DNA from: an uncultured Clostridia bacterium
GTDB lineage: Bacteria; Bacillota; Clostridia; TANB77; CAG-508
Length of the DNA stretch: 34,401 nucleotides
Assembly: GCA_948485625.1 (NCBI GenBank)
Contig: CAOMRW010000023.1
Span: 1 to 34,401 of the forward strand
Direction of reading: 5' to 3'
Shown here in pieces: positions 17,801 to 25,177 of the stretch (positions are counted from its first letter, which is position 1; every line of letters begins with the position of its first letter). Both the position numbers and the translations under genes were made by a program. Under the pieces are notes generated by a model that saw only the letters and a program-made list of their open reading frames with translations, was not told the DNA's origin and searched no databases.

Positions 17801-19982
17801 TCAGAAGCAATATATTTAAAAGATTTAGAGACAAAAAAAGCATGGTCTGTTGGATTAAATCCTATGCCAGATGACAAAAACTATAATGTTATTTATGGAT
17901 TTGGATATGCAAAATATATTCATAAAAGTGATGGAATTGAACAAGAATTAGAAATATTTGTTCCAACAGAAGATAGTGTAAAAGTAGAAATATTAAAACT
18001 AAAAAATATGAGTTTAAATAGAAAAAGATTAAAAATAATATATTATGCAAAACCTATATTAGGAGAAGATGAAATAAAATCAAATGAATATATAAATTTA
18101 AAGTATGATAATAACAATAATATAATATGTGCACAAAATCTATATAATACAGAATTTGAAAATGATATTATTTATGTATCAAATAGTGAAAAAATAAAAA
18201 GTTATACTGGAGATAAAAAATTCTTTTTTGGAAGTGGAGATATATCAAATCCAGATGGAATAAAAAAGCCAAGTCTAAATAATGAAAATAGTCTAGGAAA
18301 AACTCCATGTATAGCATATGAAATAGAAGTTGAACTTGACAGCCTATCTGAGAAAGAAGTAATATTCACAATACGGAGCAGAAGAATCTATTATGGATAG
18401 CAAAAACGTAGCATATAAATATAGTAAAATACAAAACTGCAAACAAGAATTAGAAAAAGTAAAAAACTACTGGAAAGAGTTATTAGGAAAAGTACAAGTA
18501 TATACACCATTAGAATCATTAAATATTATATTAAATGGATGGTGTGTATATCAAATAATACAAAGTAGACTACAAGGAAAAACAGGATTTTATCAATCAG
18601 GTGGAGCATATGGATTTAGAGACCAATTACAAGACACACTAGGACTAAAATATCTAGACCCTGAATATTTAAAAACACAGATTATAAAACACAGTAAACA
18701 TCAATTTATTGAAGGAGACGTAGAACATTGGTGGCATGAAGAAACAGAAAGAGGAATAAGAACAAAATTCTCTGATGATTTATTATGGCTTCCATATTTG
18801 ACTTGTGAATATATCGAATTTACAGGAGATGAAAGTATATTAGGAGAGATAACTCCTTATTTAACAGGGGAACAATTAAAAGAAAATGAAGATGAAAGGT
18901 ATAATAAATTTGAATTTTCAAAAGAAGAGGGAAGTATATTAGAACATTGTATAAAAGCAATTGAAAGAAGTTTAAACTTTGGAGAAAACGGACTACCTAA
19001 AATTGGAAGTGGAGATTGGAATGACGGATTCAGCAATGTAGGAACAAAAGGAATAGGTGAAAGTGTATGGCTTGGATTTTTCTTATATGATATTTTAGAT
19101 AGATTTACTAAGATTATGAAAGAATCTCAATATTTATCAACAGATATACAACAGAAAATAGAAAAATATGAACAAATAATGCAACAACTTAAAAAAGCAC
19201 TAAATACAAATGGATGGGATGGAAGATGGTATAAAAGAGCCTTTATGGATGATGGTAATATACTTGGAAGTATGGAAAATGATGAATGTAGAATAGATAG
19301 TATTGCACAAAGTTGGAGTATAATTTCAAATGCAGGAGATAATGACAAAAAATATATATCAATGGAAAGCTTAGAAAATCATTTAATTGACAAAGAAAAT
19401 GGAATAATTAAATTACTTGACCCTCCTTTTGAAAAAGGAAAATTAAATCCAGGATATATAAAATCGTATTTGCCTGGAGTAAGGGAAAATGGTGGACAAT
19501 ACACACATGCATCTACTTGGGTTATAATTGCAGAAACAATGCTTGGATTTGGAGACAAAGCAAATGAATTTTATAGAATGATAAATCCAATAGAACATTC
19601 AAGGACAAAAGAGGCTAGTAATAAGTATAAGGTAGAGCCTTATGTTATACCAGCAGATATATATGGAGCAAATAATTTAGCTGGTCGTGGTGGTTGGACT
19701 TGGTATACTGGATCTGCAAGTTGGTATTATAAAGCTGGAATTGAGTATATTTTGGGACTTAAAATTAGAAATGGTATTATGAGTATAGAGCCTTGTATTC
19801 CAAAAGATTGGAAAGAATATAACATTAAGTATAAATGGAAAAATAGTTTTTATAATATTGTGGTTAAAAATTTGAATGGAAAAAATTGTGGAGTTGAAGA
19901 GGCCTGGCTAAATGGTGAAAGAGTTGAAAATTGTATTAGATTGCAAGATAGTGGTAATTATAATGTAGAAATTATAATGTAG
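11857..19982 (+). CDS. Cyclic beta-1,2-glucan synthase-like protein with two +1 frameshifts at CGG
   Basis: Joined over two frame breaks this encodes 2707 residues, close to NdvB/Cgs cyclic glucan synthases (about 2800). Order: soluble N-terminus; two membrane helices (about 396-445); a GT84 domain with LDADTD (about 618), HDLLEG and RWTRGDWQ (about 766); further membrane helices to about 970; a glycoamylase-like domain (about 1030-1400); GH94-like beta domains; and a GH94 catalytic domain with GDWNDG (about 2385). Such proteins polymerise UDP-glucose into beta-1,2-glucan and process it. The first break (CGG 14491) is after residue 878 and the second (CGG 18374) after residue 2172; both are mended by skipping one C. 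Without shifting, the first product would end at 897 residues. The start is TTG with AAGGAG upstream. Confidence 0.88.
14491..14494 (+). other. +1 frameshift site 3: ATT CGG A
   Basis: The zero frame reads GCA ATT CGG ATG and stops at 14550. Skipping C14491 gives ATT GGA TGT ATG CCA and continues into MPNKAYMCLKSVSKTLYRL, the expected next part of the synthase. Confidence 0.85.
18374..18377 (+). other. +1 frameshift site 4: ATA CGG A
   Basis: The frame reads ACA ATA CGG AGC and ends at 18400. Skipping C18374 gives ATA GGA GCA GAA GAA and continues into the GH94 catalytic part as IGAEESIMDSKNVAYKYS. Confidence 0.85.
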
Positions 19983-19986
19983 TCAT

Positions 19987-20015
19987 TTGACAATAAAAAT
20001 TTAATATGGTAAAAT
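19987..20015 (+). promoter_or_regulatory. Promoter of the small HTH gene
   Basis: TTGACA at 19987-19992 and TAAAAT at 20010-20015 are 17 bases apart and begin 4 bases after the synthase stop codon. Confidence 0.75.
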
Positions 20016-20052
20016 GTTATGTAAAGTAAGCTCGATATAAGGAGGAGACCAT

Positions 20053-20277
20053 ATGAGTAAAAAGAAAAATAAAAATGCAACATCAATTGGGCAGGAGTTA
20101 GAAAACTTATTATCAGAAAAAAATATGACAGCTGAGCAGATTGCTCGGAAAGTTCAGATGCCAGAGAGATATATTAAATTGATTATTGCAGGTAAAATGA
20201 TACCTAAAATAGGCGATTTAGTTAGAATCTCTAAAGGGCTAGGTGTGAGTTCATCCAGGTTGGAGAAATCATTGTGA
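20053..20277 (+). CDS. Small HTH protein with an in-frame CGG codon
   Basis: This 74-residue protein is a single Cro/C1-type helix-turn-helix: MTAEQIARKVQMPERYIKLI, then GDLVRISKGLGVSSSRLEKS. It has its own promoter, an AAGGAGGAG binding site and its own terminator. Codon 32 (20146-20148) is CGG, read without any frame break; the HTH pattern continues correctly in the zero frame, while a +1 shift would stop after 10 more codons. It is thus the one clear exception to the CGG rule in this window. Codon use (GAG, CAG, GCT, ATT) differs from the A-ending style of its neighbours, so it may be a recent arrival. Targets unknown. Confidence 0.8.
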   Translation: MSKKKNKNATSIGQELENLLSEKNMTAEQIARKVQMPERYIKLIIAGKMIPKIGDLVRISKGLGVSSSRLEKSL

Positions 20278-20294
20278 AAAAAAGAAATATTTTT

Positions 20295-20326
20295 AAGGCA
20301 CCTCTTTGTTGAGGTGTCTTGTTTTT
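20295..20326 (+). terminator. Terminator of the small HTH gene
   Basis: AAGGCACCTC at 20295-20304 pairs with GAGGTGTCTT at 20311-20320, followed by GTTTTT. Confidence 0.8.
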
Positions 20327-20450
20327 AATTATTATAATATAAAAATGTGAAATGAAATCTAAAACAATTATTAGAAATACCTAGGAATAAAATTAATACC
20401 ATTATAAGTAACATTTTCATTATATAAAACGTAAAAAGAGAGAGTCTATA

Positions 20451-20479
20451 TAGTCAAATTTGTAAATTTGTGGTATAAT
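20451..20479 (+). promoter_or_regulatory. Promoter of an unexplained small transcription unit
   Basis: TAGTCA at 20451-20456 and TATAAT at 20474-20479 are 17 bases apart. A start near 20486 is expected. Confidence 0.5.
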
Positions 20480-20525
20480 TAAAATATAAATGGAGAAATC
20501 CAATCATAGAAAGGATGGTTAAACC

Positions 20526-20774
20526 ATGTACAAACTTAATTTGAAAAATGCAACGCTCAAAACAATCCTTACTTGGAGAAGTGTTACTATATCCAAGTTG
20601 GAATTCAAAGAAGGGAATGAAGAAAAACACACATATGCTGAAAGGCGGAGAATAGGTTTGATTATTACATCGATTTTTAGCAGAAAAAAGTGTTCGATGG
20701 AATGGACCTCTTTCTTTGGAAAAGAGAAAAGTAGCACATTTAACTACTATGGCGGATTAATTATTTCCTGGTAA
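20526..20774 (+). CDS. Possible 82-residue ORF or structured RNA of unknown function
   Basis: An ORF with AAAGGA 10 bases upstream lies between a promoter and a strong terminator. The product (MYKLNLKNATLKTILTWRSV to a terminal GGLIISW) matches no family I know, and its codons (CTC, ACG, GGG, TCC, AGG CGG) are unlike neighbouring genes. It has an in-frame CGG at 20646. The DNA is also hairpin-rich: ATGGT/ACCAT at 20515-20527, ACTTGGA/TCCAAGT at 20571-20598, CTCTTT/AAAGAG at 20708-20726. A noncoding RNA of about 350 bases is therefore as likely as a protein. It does not show hallmarks of tmRNA, RNase P RNA, SRP RNA or a T-box that I could match. Confidence 0.3.
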   Translation: MYKLNLKNATLKTILTWRSVTISKLEFKEGNEEKHTYAERRRIGLIITSIFSRKKCSMEWTSFFGKEKSSTFNYYGGLIISW

Positions 20775-20793
20775 TTTTAATGTAATTCCAATT

Positions 20794-20838
20794 CAACATA
20801 TCTAAATTTAAGAATTTAATTTAGATATGTTGAGCTTT
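20794..20838 (+). terminator. Strong terminator of the small transcription unit
   Basis: CAACATATCTAAATT at 20794-20808 pairs perfectly over 15 bp with 20818-20832, followed by AGCTTTT. Confidence 0.75.
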
Positions 20839-20877
20839 TAATAAAAATTATAGTTATTATAAAAGGATTATGTAAAA

Positions 20878-20907
20878 AAGCGATTACAAAAAAGTAATCG
20901 CTTTATT
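20878..20907 (+). terminator. Second terminator-like hairpin
   Basis: AAGCGATTAC at 20878-20887 pairs with GTAATCGCTT at 20894-20903 around six A bases, followed by TATT. No gene between this and the previous terminator is visible. Confidence 0.6.
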
Positions 20908-21032
20908 GCGTGATAAAATATCAAAATATATAATTAAGATAGCTATAAACAAAGTGAAATACAGATATCTTATAAAAATGAATAATAGTGAATTTATAAA
21001 AATTAGAAAAAACAAAGGAGGAAAATTAGAAA

Positions 21033-22340
21033 ATGAATAAAAAGAAAAACAAAGGAATAACATTAATAGCGCTAGTAATAACAATAATAATTTTATTAAT
21101 ATTAGCAGGAATTTCAATAGCAAGCTTAACAGAAAGTGGATTATTTGAAAGAGCGAAAGAAAGTAAACAAGTAAGTGAAAAAGCACAAGCGAAAGAAGAA
21201 ATAAAGTTAGTTTTGAATGAATGGAAAATAATAACTATTCAAAATAATATAACATTTGAAAATTTTTTAGATACAAAAGTTCAAAGTAAAGAAGTTGATG
21301 ATTATGAACTTTTGGAAAACAAAGAAATCGAAATATATAGAAATGGATATTATTTAGTAGTAGATTCAAATGCAAATATAATAGAAGAAATACAAAAAGC
21401 AGGGACAAGGCCATTAATTAGCAATATAAGTATAAAATTAGAAAATGGAACAGAGCCAGAAGATAATAGTTTAAGAATAGGAACACCATTAATAATTGAT
21501 TTTAAAGCAACAATAAATGGAATAGAGATAACAAATATAAAACCACAGTTGCCATATACAACAAGTGGAACAAATGAAGACATTAAATTTGAAATAACTG
21601 GAGAAATAGATGGAAATGAATATAAAAGAATAATAAAAATACCAGTAAAAAGTAAATACAAAGAAATAAAGCTAATAGAAATTTCAGAGATAAATGCTAA
21701 TAAAGATAAATTCTATTGTAAACCAATAACAAATTATACAAAAGGTGATTCTGAATGGAATATTCTTCTAACTGATCAAAATAGTATTTATTTAATAGCT
21801 AAAAACTTACAAAATATAACTAATATTCCTGAAGCAGAAGGAATTGTAAAGAGTACATACAAAATATATACTAATAAAAACAGAGAAACATTAATAGATT
21901 ATTTAAAATTAACGAGTAATTGGCAAGAATTTGTAGACACTACATATGCTATATCTGCAACAGGAGGAGTGATGCTTGAACAATTTACAGAATCTTGGAA
22001 TGTTATAAATCCCGAAAATATGATTTTATTATCAGGAGATGAAGAAAATGGATGGTATGTAAATGACAGCGTTTTCGTTCCATTACGTGAAGTAACAAAT
22101 AATGACCTTTACAGCGATTTTGGGAGTAATGCTACCTATTGGTGGTTGATGTCACGTCATGCTGTTTCTAATGATGGGATATATGTCGCGGGAAGATATT
22201 TGGATGGAGCTAGATGCAACACACCAGGGAGTGTTATAATTCCAGATATCAATAATTGTGGAGTCAGACCATTAGTAAAGTTGAGTCCAGACGTTAAATT
22301 GATTGATAATGAAGATGGAACTTATTCTTTAACAAAATAG
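21033..22340 (+). CDS. Prepilin-like surface protein
   Basis: This 435-residue protein starts with a type IV prepilin-like N-terminus: a Lys-rich leader, then KGITLIALVITIIILLILAG, with probable cleavage after the Gly. The usual Glu5 of true pilins is absent, as in many Clostridia proteins of this kind. A helical stretch and a long beta-rich middle follow. The C-terminus (TYWWLMSRHAV to GVRPLVKLSPDVKLI) resembles a domain common in surface proteins of gut Bacillota (I think DUF6273-like). It would be anchored at or exported across the membrane. The ATG follows AAAGGAGG. No pilus assembly genes are nearby. Confidence 0.7.
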   Translation: MNKKKNKGITLIALVITIIILLILAGISIASLTESGLFERAKESKQVSEKAQAKEEIKLVLNEWKIITIQNNITFENFLDTKVQSKEVDDYELLENKEIEIYRNGYYLVVDSNANIIEEIQKAGTRPLISNISIKLENGTEPEDNSLRIGTPLIIDFKATINGIEITNIKPQLPYTTSGTNEDIKFEITGEIDGNEYKRIIKIPVKSKYKEIKLIEISEINANKDKFYCKPITNYTKGDSEWNILLTDQNSIYLIAKNLQNITNIPEAEGIVKSTYKIYTNKNRETLIDYLKLTSNWQEFVDTTYAISATGGVMLEQFTESWNVINPENMILLSGDEENGWYVNDSVFVPLREVTNNDLYSDFGSNATYWWLMSRHAVSNDGIYVAGRYLDGARCNTPGSVIIPDINNCGVRPLVKLSPDVKLIDNEDGTYSLTK

Positions 22341-22527
22341 GAATATTATTTGTAAAATATGAATAATAATGAGAACAAATAATATACTAGAATCGTTAAG
22401 GAAATAAACAAAATAAGCAAGTGAATAATCTGTCAAAAAGCAATGATAAAATAGTCGCTTTTTTGTATGTACAAATAGAAAAATATCTAAATTAAAATAA
22501 AAAATATAATAAAAACACTATTAACAC

Positions 22528-22556
22528 TTGTACAATCAAAAAAAATATGATATAAG
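22528..22556 (+). promoter_or_regulatory. Promoter of the response regulator gene
   Basis: TTGTAC at 22528-22533 and TATAAG at 22551-22556 are 17 bases apart. Confidence 0.5.
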
Positions 22557-22593
22557 TATACTATAAAACAACCTACAGAAAGGCGGAATTTTT

Positions 22594-23343
22594 GTGGAAG
22601 AAAATTTAGAAAAAGAAGTAAAGAAAATATTAATAGTAGATGATGAACAAGCAATTATTGACGTATTAGTATATAATTTAAAAAGAGAAGGCTACGAAAC
22701 AATAGAAGCAACAGACGGATTAACAGCAGTAAATAAGGCATTAGAAGAACAACCAGACTTAATGTTGTTAGATATAATGTTACCAAAATTAGATGGTAAA
22801 GCAGTGTGTACAAGAGTAAAAAATCATTTGAATATACCTATATTAATGTTAACAGCAAAAGATGCAGAAATAGATAAAATTGTAGGACTTGAATTAGGAG
22901 CAGATGATTATATTACAAAACCATTTAGCGTTAGAGAATTAATGGCAAGAGTAAAAGCAAATTTAAGAAAATATGAAATGCTAAGTTCTAAAAAAGATAA
23001 TATACAAGAAATACAAGAAATAGAAAACAGAAATGAAAATGTAATCAAAGTAAATGAACTAGAATTAGATTTAGATAGATTTGAAGTAAAAGTTAGAGGA
23101 GAAATAATAGACTTAACATTAAGAGAATTTGAAGTACTAAAATTTTTAGCAACACAACCAGGACAAGTAGTAACAAGAGAAACATTACTTGAAAAAGTAT
23201 GGGGATATGAATATTATGGAGATATAAGAACAGTAGATGTTACAGTTCGAAGAATAAGAGAAAAAATAGAAAAAGATACATCTACTCCAAAGATATTAAT
23301 TACAAAAAGAGGAGTAGGATATTATATATCAGCTAAAAAATAG
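22594..23343 (+). CDS. OmpR/PhoB-family response regulator (WalR-like)
   Basis: This 249-residue protein has a receiver domain (about residues 10-125) with the acidic pair in ILIVDDEQ, the phosphoacceptor Asp in LMLLDIMLPKLDG, and the conserved Thr and Lys in MLTAKD and YITKPFS. A long charged linker (about 127-150) leads to a winged-helix DNA-binding domain with LTLREFEVLKFLA and YEYYGDIRTVDVTVRRIREK. It most resembles WalR (YycF), which controls cell-wall genes. No histidine kinase gene is adjacent, unlike the usual walRK order; a terminator follows directly. The start is GTG behind AAAGGCGG. Confidence 0.88.
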   Translation: MEENLEKEVKKILIVDDEQAIIDVLVYNLKREGYETIEATDGLTAVNKALEEQPDLMLLDIMLPKLDGKAVCTRVKNHLNIPILMLTAKDAEIDKIVGLELGADDYITKPFSVRELMARVKANLRKYEMLSSKKDNIQEIQEIENRNENVIKVNELELDLDRFEVKVRGEIIDLTLREFEVLKFLATQPGQVVTRETLLEKVWGYEYYGDIRTVDVTVRRIREKIEKDTSTPKILITKRGVGYYISAKK

Positions 23344-23348
23344 AAAAG

Positions 23349-23384
23349 GATAATCAAGATGAAAAATGTCTTGATTATCTTTTT
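23349..23384 (+). terminator. Terminator after the response regulator
   Basis: GATAATCAAGA at 23349-23359 pairs with TCTTGATTATC at 23369-23379, followed by TTTTT. Confidence 0.85.
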
Positions 23385-23518
23385 GACTTTAACAATACTA
23401 TCCAGCTATGCTTAAGATGTTAACATTGAGTTATATTGAGGGATAATGATTAGATTTAAAAAGTAAGTACAAATGTCGAAATTTGCGGTGGATTCTTTTA
23501 TAAAAAATAAAAACTTTA

Positions 23519-23547
23519 TTGACATAATTTAGATAAGAAGTTATAAT
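23519..23547 (+). promoter_or_regulatory. Consensus promoter of the Rpn-like gene
   Basis: TTGACA at 23519-23524 and TATAAT at 23542-23547 are exactly 17 bases apart. The leader to the start at 23656 is about 100 bases. I see no other element in the 23385-23655 gap. Confidence 0.8.
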
Positions 23548-23655
23548 CTATATAATTTTTAATTCAAATAAATTTTAAATCAGTTTTATAATTAGATTCG
23601 ACTAAAAATCCCAACAAAAAAATAAAAAAATCGGAGGTGAGAACCAGAAAAAATT

Positions 23656-24285
23656 ATGAATAGAAAATTTATATCAAACAGTAATTATGTTCTAAGAAAA
23701 ATATTAAATAAAGAAGAGTGCTTAGACATAATAAAGGACTTTATTGAATCTATTCTAGACATCAAAATTAAAGAAATACAATTAAATCCATATCTGCATA
23801 AAAAGGAAAAATACTTACCTAAAGAAGAAAATTTTGGAATTGCAGATGTAAGAATAAAAACAGAAGAAGATGAAGAATTAAATGTCGGAATACAATTTAT
23901 AGATGGAATATATGTACAAACAAAAATATTGATGTATTATTCACAAATACATTTAAATCAATTAGAATATGAAGAAACAAGAGAATTTACCAAAACAATA
24001 ACAATAAATATATTAGACTTTAACTATTTCTCATCACAAGAATACTTAAAAGTAATAAAAATAAAATCTAATGAGAGATATGTAAACTTAGAAGAAATAG
24101 AATTTTATGTACTAGAATTACCTAAATTTACAAAAGAAAATAATCTTAGTAAAAGAGAAGAATGGACAAAATATTTACAAGGATATCCAAATGAAACATT
24201 AGAAAAAATAAAAAAAGAAAACAAAAACATAAAATTATTAGATGAACTAACTGAAAGATATTGGGCTGAAGAAAAAATGGAATAA
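23656..24285 (+). CDS. Rpn/PD-(D/E)XK nuclease-family protein, short, catalytic Glu apparently lost
   Basis: This 209-residue protein resembles the Rpn recombination-promoting nuclease/putative transposase family (PDDEXK_2). The order matches: an N-terminal NKEECLDIIKDFIESIL region, a conserved Asp in GIADVRIK, then NVGIQFIDGIYVQTKILMYY, and TITINILDFNYF. Relatives usually have a Glu in the position occupied here by the Gly of NVGIQ (E-x-Q), so the nuclease site may be dead. It is also shorter than typical members (about 280-300). GGAGGTGAG lies 14 bases before the ATG, a long spacing. A strong promoter drives it. Confidence 0.7.
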   Translation: MNRKFISNSNYVLRKILNKEECLDIIKDFIESILDIKIKEIQLNPYLHKKEKYLPKEENFGIADVRIKTEEDEELNVGIQFIDGIYVQTKILMYYSQIHLNQLEYEETREFTKTITINILDFNYFSSQEYLKVIKIKSNERYVNLEEIEFYVLELPKFTKENNLSKREEWTKYLQGYPNETLEKIKKENKNIKLLDELTERYWAEEKME

Positions 24286-24393
24286 TAAATTACATAGAAA
24301 GAATATTAAAAATAAATATATTTAATTAATTTATAGAAAGTGATATAATAATAAAAGTACAAAAAAACAAATTAAGAAAAGGAGAAAAATACA

Positions 24394-24747
24394 ATGAAAA
24401 ATATATTTATAGAATATCCAAAATGTTCTACTTGTAAAAAAGCAAAAAAATGGCTAGAAGAAAACAATATTGATTTTTTAGAAAGAAATATTATTACAGA
24501 AACACCAACGATAAAAGAATTAACTGAGTGGATTGAAAAAAGTAATCAAAATATAAAAAAATGGTTTAATACAAGTGGATTAAAATATAAAGAATTAAAA
24601 CTAAAAGATAAATTAGAAACAATGACTGATAAAGAAAAAATACAACTATTAGCAAGTGATGGAATGCTTATAAAAAGACCTATACTAATATCAGATAAAG
24701 GCATTTATATAGGATTCAAAGAAGATATGTGGAAAGAAGTATTATAA
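24394..24747 (+). CDS. ArsC/Spx-family thioredoxin-fold protein
   Basis: This 117-residue protein has the ArsC/Spx fold with a CxxC in YPKCSTCKKAKKWL (residues 10-13). The later block MLIKRPILIS carries the conserved Arg-Pro of the family. Members are either glutaredoxin-like arsenate reductases or redox-sensing RNA polymerase regulators (Spx). Without ars genes nearby the role stays open; it is closer in size to the YffB/ArsC-like branch. The ATG follows AAAGGAG, and the YjbR gene follows after 21 bases, probably in one transcript. Confidence 0.85.
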   Translation: MKNIFIEYPKCSTCKKAKKWLEENNIDFLERNIITETPTIKELTEWIEKSNQNIKKWFNTSGLKYKELKLKDKLETMTDKEKIQLLASDGMLIKRPILISDKGIYIGFKEDMWKEVL

Positions 24748-24768
24748 ATTAAAATAAAGGAATAAAAA

Positions 24769-25104
24769 ATGATAAAAAGAGAAGAAGTATTTAAACATAT
24801 AAAAGAAAAATATAATGTAAATCCAGAATATTTATGGGAAACTACACCAGATGCAGCAATATTTAGACATAGTCAAAATAGAAAATGGTTTGCTTTAGTA
24901 ATAAATGTAAATGGCGAAGAATATCTAAATTTAAAAACTGAACCTAATTATTCAGACTTACTAAGAAATACATATAACTATATAATTCCTGCATATCACA
25001 TGAATAAAGAACATTGGAATACAATTATTATCAGTAAAGATGTGAATAAGAAATTATTGTATGAGCTAATAGAGCAAAGTTATGAATTAACAAAAAATAA
25101 CTAA
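24769..25104 (+). CDS. MmcQ/YjbR family protein
   Basis: This 111-residue protein matches the MmcQ/YjbR (CyaY-like fold) family: YNVNPEYLWETTPDAAIFRH, then KWFALVINVNG, LNLKTEP, PAYHMNKEHWNTI and a C-terminal helix with LIEQSYELT. The fold is thought to bind DNA or other ligands, but no firm function is known. It follows the ArsC-like gene by 21 bases behind a weak AAAGGAAT site, which suggests co-transcription, and ends at a strong terminator shared with the convergent PBP gene. Confidence 0.88.
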   Translation: MIKREEVFKHIKEKYNVNPEYLWETTPDAAIFRHSQNRKWFALVINVNGEEYLNLKTEPNYSDLLRNTYNYIIPAYHMNKEHWNTIIISKDVNKKLLYELIEQSYELTKNN

Positions 25105-25134
25105 TAAAATTGTTATATAATAAAATATAAACAC

Positions 25135-25163
25135 AAAAGCTTAAGAAAAATCTTAAGCTTTTT
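25135..25163. terminator. Bidirectional terminator between the YjbR and PBP genes
   Basis: AAAAGCTTAAGA pairs with TCTTAAGCTTTT around four A bases, with T-runs on both strands. It serves convergent genes. Confidence 0.85.
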
Positions 25164-25177
25164 GTATTTATATTTAA

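Noticed and set aside
20486..20838. tmRNA, RNase P RNA, SRP RNA or T-box leader
   Set aside because: I could not find the conserved sequence blocks of any of these, and no aminoacyl-tRNA synthetase or amino-acid gene follows.
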